A stretch of DNA of 64,000 nt from Melitaea cinxia (taxonomy: Eukaryota > Arthropoda > Insecta > Lepidoptera > Nymphalidae), in contig NC_059408.1 in assembly GCF_905220565.1 (NCBI RefSeq), forward strand, positions 7,812,508 to 7,876,507, given 5' to 3'. Each line of letters opens with the position of its first letter. Positions within the stretch are counted from its first letter, which is position 1. Shown piece after piece: positions 11,540-21,536 of the stretch. The position numbers and the translations under genes were made by a program. The notes below the pieces were generated by a model that saw only the letters and a program-made list of their open reading frames with translations, did not search any database and was not told the origin of the DNA.

Positions 11540-11665
11540 TATAATAGTTGGAAGCGGAAAGATACGAACGAAACTTTAGAGAAGCATCGGAAAGGTGAAA
11601 TCGGATTTAATGAAGCTTGTAGAAGACATAATATACCAAAACCTACATTACGGAGACATTTTTAA
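11540..11665 (+). pseudogene. HTH (psq/CENP-B type) N-terminal domain of a pogo-like transposase
   Basis: The frame reads SWKRKDTNETLEKHRKGEIG and continues FNEACRRHNIPKPTLRRHF before TAA. The pattern of a basic start, a helix rich in E/K, then an R(R)HxIPKxTLxR recognition helix, is that of the HTH_psq domain at the N-terminus of pogo/Tigger transposases. A splice-acceptor-like TATAATAG precedes the segment, so it may be an exon. The frame stops right after the domain, so no catalytic domain follows. Confidence 0.65.
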
Positions 11666-11767
11666 CAAAGAAAAGAGAATAGCATGCTAACTCACTTAAA
11701 CATATTATCTCCTGTTCCTTGCATAACAACATTTATTAAAAAAAAATAATAAAGGTACTAACCAGCA

Positions 11768-12085
11768 ATGGAATTTACTTCCAGTCGCCACAAAAATGAA
11801 TTAGAAACCAAGGAAAACATAAGTAAAAGAAAGAAGTCTGTATTGGATATTAAAAAAATCAAAACAGAAAATAAACTCACAAAGAGAAGAAAGACGGACG
11901 GAACATCTAAGAAGAACAAATAAATAAAAGGAAAAGAATCGTGGCTATGTCGACTATGTAAGGAAGATTATCAAGAAAATATGATTCAGTGTCTAAAATG
12001 TAAAGGTTGGGTACATGACCGATGTGCTGGCATCGAAAGTAAAATAAAAAAATACGTTTGTGATATCTGTGTTCAACCACAATAA
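11768..12085 (+). pseudogene. C-terminal basic region plus PHD zinc finger of a pogo-like transposase
   Basis: From ATG 11768 a lysine-rich segment runs to an in-frame TAA (11921-11923). The same frame then continues from 11924 to TAA 12083-12085 and encodes a Cys4-His-Cys3 finger: WLCRLCKEDY, then CLKCKGWVHDRCAG, then YVCDICVQPQ. Such PHD-like fingers close many insect pogo-type transposases. The premature stop separates the finger from the basic region, and the DDE domain is absent. Confidence 0.7.
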
Positions 12086-12154
12086 TTGTCTAAGCTTAAC
12101 TTTGTATGATTAACAAGTTATAATTTTGCTTCTTGGCTTTTTGCTTTTGTTTTG

Positions 12155-12215
12155 TCTGGCACGAACTTGGGGAGGCCTATGTCCAGCAGTGGACTGAAAT
12201 AGGCTGAGCTGAATT
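12155..12215 (+). repeat. SINE family C, 3' tail fragment
   Basis: GGCACGAACTTGGGGAGGCC followed by TATGTCCAGCAGTGGACTG matches the 3' end of the SINE C copy at 46.7-47.0 kb. Only the tail is present. Confidence 0.7.
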
Positions 12216-12245
12216 TTGTTTTCTATTTTTAGTTTAGTTTGTAGG

Positions 12246-12586
12246 ACGCCGCGTTGGCGCAACGGTCACAGCTATGGATTGTGCCTGTTGCGCTGGCGGT
12301 TGCGGGTTCGATCCCCGCACATGACAAACATTTTTATTGGCCATACAGGTGTTTGCTGTGGTCTGGGTATTTGTGCAGTCCTTGTGGGTCTCCCCACCGT
12401 GCCTCGGAGAGCACGTTAAGCCGCCGGTCCCGGTTGTTATCATTTATACCTGATAGCGATCGTTACTCATAGTAGGGAATATATCCGCCAACCCGCATTG
12501 GAGCAGCGTGATGGATTAAGCTCTGATCCTTCTCCTACATGGGGAAAGAGGCCTATGCCCAGTAGTGGGATATTACAGGCTGAAGC
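12246..12586 (+). mobile_element. SINE family A, full-length tRNA-derived copy with TSD
   Basis: The head starts ACGCCGCGTTGGCGCAACGG (A box TTGGCGCAACGG) with B box GGTTCGATCCC about 50 nt later. The body then runs through GTGCCTCGGAGAGCACGTTA and ends GGCCTATGCCCAGTAGTGGG...GGCTGAAGC. A perfect 9-bp direct repeat GTTTGTAGG flanks it (12237-12245 and 12587-12595), the target-site duplication. It lies inside the pogo-like element, so it is younger than that insertion. Confidence 0.9.
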
Positions 12587-13005
12587 GTTTGTAGGTCACT
12601 ATGACTGATTTTGTGACTATTAACCAAAGAAATATATTTTAAGTTGATGTTAGAAATTCAGACTAATTTGTTTGTAAATTTTGTTTATTTTAATGTGATC
12701 TCTTGTTATTACTTAAGTATTTTTCTATATCGTTAATAATGTCTTAACTAAAGACTTATTCTAAGTACGATTTAGGCTATAGGTGGTACGAATTAGGCGA
12801 CTAGGTGCCTTAATCGTACCGAAGGTACATTTGTGAAAATCGTTAAAATATCTATGTTGCTAAGTGGCTTTTAAATTTCTATGAATATTGATTGAAAGTT
12901 AACTAAATGAAGATTATGTTCATGCAAAAGATTTTGTTTTATTTGAAATGCATTAAATACTACAACATTATTTCCTTAGGGGGTACGACTTGAGCAACCT
13001 TACCC

Positions 13006-13917
13006 TAACTATAATAAAAACATATTAAAAAAACAGTAATAGAAGTCAAAAGAAAAATTCTATAGGCATTTTGCAGGATTACCAACTACCCTAATGAGTA
13101 TTTATACCAAGGCTAGATTAAATATTCACGGTACGTCTATAGGTCTTCGGAAACCGTAGTATCCAAATCATTAAAGCTATAATAATTCTCACCAGATTAC
13201 CAGTGGTACCAGATTACGACGTGCCATTAGACTTTCTTTACCAACATTGCATCGTTTATATAATAATTAACCCAATATGAAATCTGGCTACTGTTGAGTA
13301 TGAGTCTTGAGATTACTTTAACCAAGTAAAATCCGTTGTAATCCGTGGTAAACAGTGTTGGTATTACGATAAGTACTTTTTGTATATATACTGATGTTAT
13401 TGATACCCATTGTAATATTGTTTGTTTTCCCAAATAAAAAAAAAAAAAGTAATCGATCTGAGATAATAAAGAAATATATAATCTGTTGCTAATATTGTAC
13501 CGTGTTACGCAATGTGTTGTGTGAGAATTCGTATAATATTTTCACTGTTGTAACCTTTTAGAAATCCTTTATTTCATACTATGAAAAAGGCGAAACTCAC
13601 GTAGAAATTGTATATTATACGAGTAAGAACGCGTCCGCACTTACTTCCAATATTTATTAGTCCTATACAACAAGGAGTGTTGTTGGTATTCTATTTTATT
13701 TTATTCGAGTAATGGACAGTATGAAACATTTATGAGGAAGACGAGATTAGATTTTACATTTTGAAGGCAGTAGTGATTTATTTTTGATTATTTAAACATT
13801 TAAACGATCTGGCATGTTATTTTAAAGAACACTCTAAAATGCTGTTACTAACTCTCTATCCTGTACATTACATACTGTGTTTGTCCTATATATTATTAAC
13901 AAAACCAATTTCATATA
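13006..13917. other. AT-rich sequence, nothing recognised
   Basis: Spacer between two DNA transposons. No coding or RNA signal is supported. Confidence 0.5.
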
Positions 13918-14753
13918 CCCGACTAGAAAAAAGGTCAAGCTCAACCAGATCATGTATCTGGACCGGATCAGGATAGAATGAGGCATGCCAGATCCGGCAA
14001 GCTCTATCAGGACCCGGTCCGGTCCAGATAAGGACAGCCTGATGTAAAATATAATCAAGTATGGTAAGGCATACTGGATCAGGACCCGGTCCGGTCCAGA
14101 TCAGGATAGCCTGATGTAAAATATAATCAAGTATAGTAAGGCATACTGGATCAGGACCAGGTCCGGGCCAGATCAGGATAGCCTGAAAGAAATAACGGGT
14201 ACTGAGTCTGAATCGCGCTATTACTGTTTTTAAGCGCACTTAGTATATATACAGTAATCAGGACAGTCTAGCAGGAAGTCCATTTCTACATTGTGGAGCA
14301 GTCGTAAGTAATAGGAAATAGTAATTAGTAGTTAATTATTGGAAGTTAATAAATAAAATTCAATTAATAATAATAATTAATTAATAACATAAAAATAAAT
14401 AAAAATCATTAATATTTAAAATAAAAACATAAATAAACAATACATTGGATAAAATAAACTGAAATAAATATCATAATAATTATATTAAGTCACATATTTA
14501 TAATATCAATTTGCTTTTTTTTTGTGTTAAACAATTTTTTCAAGAATATACAATCGTGTTTTTTAAAAGGACCAGACCGAAGCGGCTGATCAGGATGAGA
14601 TGAGATTTACTGATCGGGTCTAGATCAGGAAATCTTATCTCATCGTGATCAGGTCCAGACAAATCATCTGTGTTACATGCCTCATCTAGTCCTGATCACT
14701 ACCACTAGCCTGGTCCGGTCCTTATAAGGAAGACGAAAAAATTTCTACTCGGG
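13918..14753. mobile_element. MITE-like element with GC-rich tandem repeats
   Basis: The ends are inverted repeats CCCGACTAGAAAAA (left) and the reverse complement of CCCGAGTAGAAATTTTTTCG (right), flanked by TA on both sides (13916-13917 and 14754-14755). GGACCGGACC-type motifs sit near both ends (13960-14190 and 14570-14725) around an AT-rich centre. The 117-codon minus-strand frame here is produced by the tandem repeat and is not read as a gene. Confidence 0.65.
13977..14190. repeat. 72-bp tandem repeat, about 3 copies
   Basis: GCCTGATGTAAAATATAATC occurs at 14037 and 14109, and the third GCCTGA at 14181, so the period is exactly 72. Each unit contains CAGGACCCGGTCCGGTCCAG or a close variant. 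Confidence 0.9.
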
Positions 14754-14830
14754 TAAATTAAAATAATTTCTTCAAATTGTGAAAGTCATTTAGAAAAAAT
14801 AAACATAGATCAATATCACCACCACTTTTA

Positions 14831-14871
14831 ACAAAAAACATAAATATTAATATTGTTTTAATATTTATGTT
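14831..14871. repeat. short AT hairpin
   Basis: AAACATAAATATTAA and its reverse complement face each other across a short loop. Possibly a foldback remnant; no function inferred. Confidence 0.55.
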
Positions 14872-14999
14872 TAGAAACTCAATGGTTTATTAGCCCTTTT
14901 ATATAAGTAATAATAGTAAATATAAATTGCACGTATTTTAAATAAAACCGTTGATTACGATGGAAAAAAAAACTTTTAAAATAATTAAATTAAACATTA

Positions 15000-15142
15000 T
15001 TTACATCTCTAAAACGGCTAGACTGATTTTGACGGGAGTTTCACAGGCTGACGTAATAGCTGACGTAATAGGGAGTAACTTAGGCTACTTTTATTTTAGA
15101 AATTTATTTATTTTATAACTCTGCCGGGCACACCTAGTACTC
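15000..15142 (+). repeat. Helitron 3'-end fragment
   Basis: It shares AAAACGGCTAGACTGATTTTG and TTACTTTTATTTTAG-like blocks with other Helitron copies here. It ends CCGGGCACACCTAG|T, the CTAG|T terminus. Only the last 140 bp are recognisable. Confidence 0.55.
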
Positions 15143-15520
15143 AATATAAATCAAAATGAATATCTGAATGTTCTGATATGAGCAAAGCCTGAGTACGATT
15201 AGACCGATTTTGCAATTTTTTTTTTAAGTTTTCTTATATTTTGTAGAAGGTTTTTACAGACAAAAATAGAGGAACCTGCGCTATAAATTGTAAAATTTCA
15301 AAAACGTTTCGGTAATATTTCATATTTATTAATTGTTCGTCATTAAATTAAAAAAATATGTCAATCAAAAATTTATTACAATTTCAAGACAAATTTAAGT
15401 ACTTATTTATATATATAAATAATAAATAAACCGGTTTGGGATATTGTGTCACGATCAAGACAAAATATAATTAAGAAAATTAAATTTTAAATACAATCCA
15501 ATACTCGAACTGGAATTAAT
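15143..15520. other. AT-rich sequence, nothing recognised
   Basis: No gene, RNA or repeat family could be supported between the Helitron end and the tRNA-like array. Confidence 0.5.
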
Positions 15521-15562
15521 AATGTTTTTTTGAACATTTTTGAATATCATATCAAAAATTGA

Positions 15563-15635
15563 CCGCTCCAGCGGGATTCGAACCCGCGTCTTCGACATAC
15601 CGTGTCGACGCTCTAGCCAATTAAGCTATGGAACG
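15563..15635 (-). tRNA. tRNA-Thr(GGT)-like sequence in tandem unit
   Basis: A 73-nt cloverleaf with acceptor CGTTCCA/TGGAGCG, anticodon stem TCGAC/GTCGA, loop ACGGTAT and T arm GCGGG-TTCGAAT-CCCGC. The anticodon would be GGT (Thr), but position 33 is C. The A37/T38 differ from locus 1 copies, while the stem change is compensatory (CCGAC/GTCGG versus TCGAC/GTCGA). Confidence 0.6.
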
Positions 15636-15874
15636 ATATACTCGCTAGAGCGAAACTTTTGATATGATGATTTTTACTTTTCGGTTTAAGCGAACCGTGG
15701 CGCCGTCTATAGTGAGTTCTTTACAGAGACTCGTAACTATTCAAAGTTTCATATTACAATGAAAATCTTTGACAGGAGACGACACCATGCTATTTTTAAT
15801 ATGTACGATTTTTATTTTTGTGTTACCCACAATTAGGAATTCTAAACATTTTTGAATATCATATCAAAAATTGA

Positions 15875-15947
15875 CCGCTCCAGCGGGATTCGAACCCGCG
15901 TCTTCGACATACCGTGTCGACGCTCTAGCCAATTAAGCTATGGAACG
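15875..15947 (-). tRNA. tRNA-Thr(GGT)-like sequence in tandem unit, second copy
   Basis: Identical in structure to the copy 312 bp upstream, including loop ACGGTAT. Read as repeat-borne. Confidence 0.6.
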
Positions 15948-16259
15948 ATATACTCGCTAGAGCGAAACTTTTGATATGATGATTTTTACTTTTCGGTTTA
16001 AGCGAACCGTGGCGCCGTCTATAGTGAGTTCTTTACAGAGACTCGTAACTATTCAAAGTTTCATATTACAATGAAAATCTTTGACAGGAGACGACACCAT
16101 GCTATTTTTAATATGTACGATTTTTATTTTTGTGTTACCCACAATTAGGAATTCTAAACATTTTTGAATATCATATCAAAAATTGACCGCTCCAATGTTT
16201 TTTTGTCAAATTCAAGTATTGCAAATGGTTTTTCATTCTTCCTTCGTTTGTATATAAAA

Positions 16260-17032
16260 TTAGCTGTGCCCGCGACTTCGTCCACGTGGAATTTAACAAA
16301 AAGGTTATTGTTTAGTTTTTAGAGTTACATAATTGTATTTGCTCGAAAAAAACCGACTTCAATTACATCGACAAGTAATACAACGTAGGTCGACGAAAAA
16401 ATAGTCAAGTAAATACGGGTTATCAAAGATTACTCAAAAAGTAGTAATCAAATCTCAATGAAATTTAAATGTGACCACATGATAATCATCAGCTTTCGAT
16501 TAAATTAAAAGACATCAAAATCGGTACATCCAGTAAAAAGTAATGCGGTATAATACAACGTAGGTGGACGAAAAAATAGTCAAGTAAAAACCCATTATAT
16601 AACTCAAAAAGTATTTGTTAGATCTCAAATAAATTTAAATGGGACCAAATGACAACACCACTTTTCGATTAAAAAAAATTGTCGAAATCGGTCCACCCAG
16701 TCAAAAGTTCTGATGTAACATACATTAAAAAAAATACAGTCAAATTGAAAACCTCTTCCTTTTTTGGAATTCGGTTAAAAATAGATAAATTTCTAAATTA
16801 AATAGCCTTAGTTACTCCTTATTACATCAGCTACCTGCCAGTGAAAGTCCCGTCAAAATGATCCAGCCGTTTTAAAGTTTAGCCGGAACAAACAAACAGA
16901 TAGACAGACAGATAAAAAATTCAAAAAATGTCATTTTGGTATATGTACTGTGTATACATCCATGTGCATTTAGTAATAAGCGGTTATTTTAATATTACAA
17001 ACACACACTCCAATTTTATTTATTTGTATAGA
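16260..17032 (-). mobile_element. non-autonomous Helitron with nested MITE M
   Basis: On the minus strand the element starts A|TCTATACAAATAAAT (from 17032) and ends GGCACAGCTAA|T (at 16260), with the CG-rich GTGGACGAAGTCGCGGGCAC just before the end that Helitrons use as a 3' hairpin. The same element without the MITE lies at 42.98-43.61 kb. A family-M MITE occupies about 16345-16790. Confidence 0.75.
16345..16790 (-). repeat. MITE family M copy inside the Helitron
   Basis: Bounded by TTGCTCGAAAAAAACCGACTTC at one end and CCTTTTTTGGAATTCGGTT at the other. Two internal subunits each contain ACGTAGGTnGACGAAAAAAT followed by AGTCAAGTAAA. Confidence 0.8.
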
Positions 17033-17582
17033 TTTATAATGAATATCATGTAGTAAAAAGTACTCCGTGAAACTTTTCAGTGGAATCTGAGCTTATATCT
17101 ATCGTTATATATAGTCTTTAACTAAAACGTATAGTTTTCAAGTAAAATAAATCAAGCGTAAGCTTTTAATGAATACTTAAAGTCTGTAACAAAGGGAATT
17201 ACTTTAACTAAGTTAAGTTATTTTCTACACATGGTTAATTACAGTTATTTTATTTGAATACACTAGGTATAAAGCATATTTAAAGTGATGGTATGGAAAC
17301 TTATTAAATTTCAATCAATCACCCGTTGAGGTATGAGAGCTAACTACAAACTAACATTATAAAGAGAGCTACAATAGATTTTAGATAACTTTATATATTT
17401 ACATATACGCATATTAGGCTAACTTAATGCTGCTAATGACTTTATAATAAATTTTAGATCACAAAACTAACTACAACGATTGTGTGGTTTGTGACTTGTT
17501 TGTGGCGAGATACGTGATAAATATTTATGCACTGACATAAAGACCTTTACTATCTCATCTTGTATTGAAGATCTAATATTTG
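17033..17582. other. AT-rich sequence, nothing recognised
   Basis: No supported feature between the Helitron and the next SINE. Confidence 0.5.
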
Positions 17583-17950
17583 CCCGTTATACGCATCAGC
17601 CTGTAATATCCCACTAATGGGCATAGGCCTTTTTCCCCATGTAGGAGAAGGATCAGAGCTGAATCCACCACGCTGCTCCAATGCGGGTTGGCGGATATAT
17701 TCCTACTATGAGTAACGATCGCTATCAGGTGTACATGATAAGAACCGGGACCGACAGCTTAACGTGCTCTCCGAGGCACGGTGAGGAGACCCACACAAGG
17801 ACTGCACAAACACCCAGACCACGGCAAACACCTGTATGGCCACTACAAATGTCTGTCATGTGCGGGGATCGAACCCGCAACCGCCAGCGCAACAGGTACA
17901 ATCCATGGCTGTGACCGTTGCGCCAACGCGGCGTCCCCAACCCGTTATAC
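17583..17950 (-). mobile_element. SINE family A, full length, with 10-bp TSD
   Basis: Minus-strand copy: the tRNA-like head (B box as GGGATCGAACCC on the plus strand, A box as CCGTTGCGCCAACGC) lies at the right end and the tail CATAGGCC at the left. CCCGTTATAC at 17583-17592 and 17941-17950 is a perfect target-site duplication, so the SINE itself is 17593-17940. Confidence 0.9.
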
Positions 17951-19849
17951 CTAAAGTATTTTATTGGTATCATATTGTTTTTATATATTTATTATATACT
18001 TATTAGCCTTTAACATTATACCATTTTAAAACGTGAACAAACATTATACATGAACTGTAAAATTTTTGATTCGATCGATAATAATAAATGATAAAGTAAC
18101 ATTATTTTCTTAGAAGTACAAAACGGGTAAACATAAAAAAATCTCTGCTACGTTTCTACAGCCCCATTATACGAAAATATTAATGCAATAATTTAATTTC
18201 AGATTAATTACCCAACACAAAATAGCCTGAGGTCGGCGAGGCAATACAGCCTACAATCTCCACTCTTGCACGCTCTGACGATATTAAGCGTTAAATATGT
18301 TATAAGCGCGTTGATTGTGTAAATTTTGTTACTTGCTAATTTTAAAACGAAAAAGAATTCAAAAAATTACCCCACTAAGTGATCTTGGTCAGAAAAAATT
18401 AAATCTATGACTATAAAGTAAAGGAATAAGTAAATATCTCAAGATAAAGTTCTTACGATCCTTATGAAACTAACGAAACACCAATAGTGGTAAGTGCCGT
18501 CTAAGTAAAAGCAATGAATGTTGCGCTTAATGAAACTTTACTTGAAGATACACGAGAGTATGATTGCCATCTGCAGTTAGCACTTCAGATAACGGAATAT
18601 ACTACTAACTAAGCAAAGCTGTAGAATGTGTTTATGACGTTTCAACAACAAAAATTAATTTAATACATACTTTATGAAATATGAATTATTTTTATTTATT
18701 TATGTATTTAGGACGACGTAACAAAACGTACACCAATGCAGAGTTTACAAATAAGTTTTATGATTATATGCTGAGAGTTGTTTTATTTACAAGTTGCCAC
18801 GGGATGGTAATTAGATGAGATTATTTAAACATCGTCACTGACTATGATTTATATGTGAAACGGAATATTTACTATGTTTGTTATTAGTTATTTTAAATCC
18901 TCGATTTTTCGTCAATATTGAAAGCACCGTTGATCACAGATTTGAGACAGACAACGTAGTATTACAAATATCATAAATATCCCGTTTAACATCAATCATC
19001 AAATCATACTCTGCTACGTATCGAAATAACTATAGATGTTAGTAATTTAAAACGGGACAAATCGTCATCTGGTATATATTATATATATTATACAAGCGTC
19101 AATAGTTGCTCCTTTTTAATTTACTTTTACCTTATGCTGTAACACAATTAAGAAAGTTGAAAACGTTTTTCTTGAAAATATCTTTTACGTCTTACGTAAA
19201 ATTAAAGAAGGAAGGTACAAATTTATGCTGTTTTATATCGCCAACCAGATTTATAAATGCCTTAAAAATGTAGAGTATTGTAGTGAGAATACGCCCACGC
19301 TTAAAGGTTGTACGTTGAAAAATTATCTTTTTTCTGCATTATATTTTATACTTTTTCTAGAATGACCGTAATAAAAAAACCATTTTCTATCTTACAAATC
19401 AACATAAATCCAAAAAAATAATATTTCCTGGAAATATGGAGAGTTATATGAATTTTATTAAAAATAAATCTTAAAAAAATACAAGTTTTATGAACGAATA
19501 AAAGCAAGGCATATGAGTATATCCCTCTTTTGAAAATAACGCAGAACTCAAGGTGTGAAATTTATAAATTCAAGGTAATATGTATCTCAGGAGGACAACT
19601 TGAAATGAGTTGTTGTACGCTAAAGTTTAACATTTGCATAATATTTTGTAAGCTTAAATAAATGATTACGTAATTATGATGTTGGCTAATTTCAATAATT
19701 AATATATGTACGTAAGCATATTATTCGCTTCAAAAAAACTTGTTACATTGTCGGAATTAAAAACAAATACAATTTTTTTAGAAAACCTTCAGGTAATATT
19801 TATTAGCTTATCAACACTCTATTTATTCATTTATTTACTCATCACTTCA
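17951..19849. other. unique AT-rich intergenic sequence
   Basis: Nearly 1.9 kb with no transposable-element family recognised and no credible exon. It may be host single-copy sequence; nothing more can be said. Confidence 0.45.
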
Positions 19850-20176
19850 CTTCAGCCTATCGCAGTCCACTGCCGGGCATAGTCCTCCACAAGTTCACGC
19901 GAAAAATAGCGCGAACTCATGTGTGCTGCCCACAGTCACCACGCCGGGCAAGCGGGTTGGTGACGCGCGCAGGGCTGGCTTTGTCGCACCGAAGACGCTG
20001 CTGCCCGTCTTCGGCCTGTGTATTTCAAAACCAGCAGTTGGATGGTTATCCCGCCACCGATCGGCTTTTTAAGTTCCAAGGTGGTAGTGGAACTGTGTTA
20101 TGCCTTAGTCGCCTCTTATGACACCCACGGGAAGAGAGGGGGTGACTATATTCTTATTGCCGTAAGCACACAGCAA
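19850..20176 (-). mobile_element. SINE family C, near full length
   Basis: It matches the copies at 36.2, 43.2 and 46.7 kb: CAGTCCACTGCCGGGCATAG, then GAAGACGCTGCTGCCCGTC, then CGCCTCTTATGACACCCACG and GGGAAGAGAGGG, ending near GCACACAGCA. The orientation follows the 46.7-kb copy, where the CACTG...GGCTGA end carries a (GAT)n tail. Confidence 0.85.
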
Positions 20177-20811
20177 CATTTATTCACTAATTTACTAAAA
20201 TTTTCTATTTTTTATTTCTCTCTCTTAATAATTTACTCATTCAATAACATTAAAACCAATTGTTAAGCATATGAAACATAAATATATGCTTATCAACATA
20301 TTAAGCTTCAACGCAATAAGTCCGTGTTTTTTTATGTGAATAACACTTAATCCAAATCTTCTACTGAGTTAATAATCTTTAGTTTTTTACTACATACTTT
20401 GAGTGTCCAAGTACATTGGTTGTAAAAGTATTTAAGTAATTAGAGTCCGAAAACCGTACAAATATTAATAAAATAAACATCGTAACAACATTTGAGATTT
20501 TCTGAAACGCTTCAGCTCTTATGATGTGAGGCTAAGACTTAGTCTAAGCCTTTATAAGACTCTTCGTCTATATAACAAAAATTACAATGAATAAGATAAG
20601 AAAAGAAAATTTCCGTTCGAGTTATATACCTATATGACGTTGTTCAATTTGTATTGTTGATTTTTTAAAATATGCTTGAAGACTTAATTTTAATAACGTG
20701 TATAGTATTATTATACGTTAGGAAGTTTAGGTATTTATGACTGCTCATTACTGGTTTTTATGGCTGTATAAATATTTAAACATTTTTAGAATTCATTTTT
20801 AATTAATCAAT
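20177..20811. other. AT-rich sequence, nothing recognised
   Basis: No supported feature. Confidence 0.5.
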
Positions 20812-21070
20812 TGACTAGCCCGTTGGCGCAGTTTGTAGTGACCCTGCTTTCTGCTCCGAGGGTTGTGGGTTCGATTCCCACCCCGAGTCTGGGTGTAATA
20901 TAAATATTTATTTATATATTTATAAATGTATTATTTATAACTATGTTTATCGAAAAAAAAATATGTAGCTATATACCAGTCGGCTGTTACCTATAACACA
21001 AGCATTAAGTTGCTTACTTTAGGAACAGACGACCGTGTGTGTATTGTGTAGATATTAATTTATTATTATT
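20812..21070 (+). mobile_element. SINE family B, full-length tRNA-derived copy
   Basis: The head CTAGCCCGTTGGCGCAGTTT includes an A box, and GGGTTCGATTCCCACCCCG includes a B box. An AT-rich body follows, then a conserved 3' part (GTCGGCTGTTACCTATAACAC, GGAACAGACGACCGTGTGTG). Fragments of the family lie at 4.66, 23.0 and 54.7 kb. Confidence 0.85.
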
Positions 21071-21086
21071 GTACTACTTACTACTT

Positions 21087-21089
<3 letters not shown>

Positions 21090-21126
<37 letters not shown>
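21090..21126. repeat. (TTA)n microsatellite
   Basis: About 12 TTA trinucleotides directly after the SINE B copy, possibly grown from its 3' tail. Confidence 0.9.
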
Positions 21127-21127
<1 letters not shown>

Positions 21128-21382
21128 TACCCGTTATGTCTTTTGAAGGCCAAATTTATAAATATATTTTATGCCACACATTTCCATTCACGAATATCTT
21201 TCTACCCGAAAACAAAAAGCCTATCATCGCCCATTATTAATACCTACGTCTCATCTCTGACATTATATCTACTTACATTTCTATATACAAATATATTGGT
21301 TACAATGTTACAATTGGTTGTAAATGTTATGAGCGTATACATGTACTGAAATTATGATCGAGTCTTAGAAAATCATTTATTG

Positions 21383-21536
21383 CGATGCTCCTGGGAAGGG
21401 TAGGGGGTAGGATCGGCAACGCGGTTGTGATGCTTCTTGTGTTGCAGGTGTCTATAAGCTTTGGTAACCTATTATCATCAGCTAGGCCGTATGCTTGTGT
21501 GCCTCCCTATTCGTATAAAAATATCATAAAAGACAA
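21383..21536 (+). repeat. retroposon 3' tail, family T, degenerate
   Basis: It shares CTCCTGGGAAGG, ATCGGCAACGCG, TTGCAGGTGTCTATAAGCTT and GGCCGTATGCTTGTGTGCC-type blocks with the 48.6-kb copy and ends A-rich. Confidence 0.6.

Larger units (their letters stand above)
11078..13005 (+). mobile_element. pogo/Tigger-like DNA transposon, internally deleted, with SINE insertions
   Basis: Terminal inverted repeats start GGGTAAGGTTGCTCAAGTC at 11078 and end with the reverse complement at 13005. TA dinucleotides flank both sides (11076-11077 and 13006-13007), as expected for Tc1/mariner-pogo. Inside are an HTH-type DNA-binding segment (about 11540-11665) and a C-terminal PHD-type zinc finger (11942-12085). 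There is no DDE catalytic core between them, so this is a deletion derivative that cannot supply transposase. A SINE C tail and a complete SINE A inserted later. Confidence 0.8.
15521..16205. mobile_element. tRNA-Thr-like tandem element, locus 2, with 12-bp flanking direct repeats
   Basis: Two complete units of exactly 312 bp start at 15537 and 15849. A third start at 16161 is cut off after ACCGCTCCA, the acceptor end of the tRNA-like sequence. A perfect 12-bp repeat AATGTTTTTTTG brackets the block (15521-15532 and 16194-16205), as a target-site duplication would. The units are nearly identical to each other, so the array is young or homogenised. Each unit holds one minus-strand tRNA-like sequence. 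Confidence 0.85.

Noticed and set aside
12216..12472. Several 60-70-codon frames within SINE copies (also at 17.7, 31.3, 36.3, 43.3, 46.7 and 54.8 kb)
   Set aside because: The same frames recur in every copy of SINE A or C and are by-products of these non-coding elements.
13886..14239. 117-codon minus-strand frame with WTGPGPD repeats
   Set aside because: The repeats are the 72-bp DNA repeats of a TA-flanked MITE. 72 is divisible by three, so the frame stays open by arithmetic.
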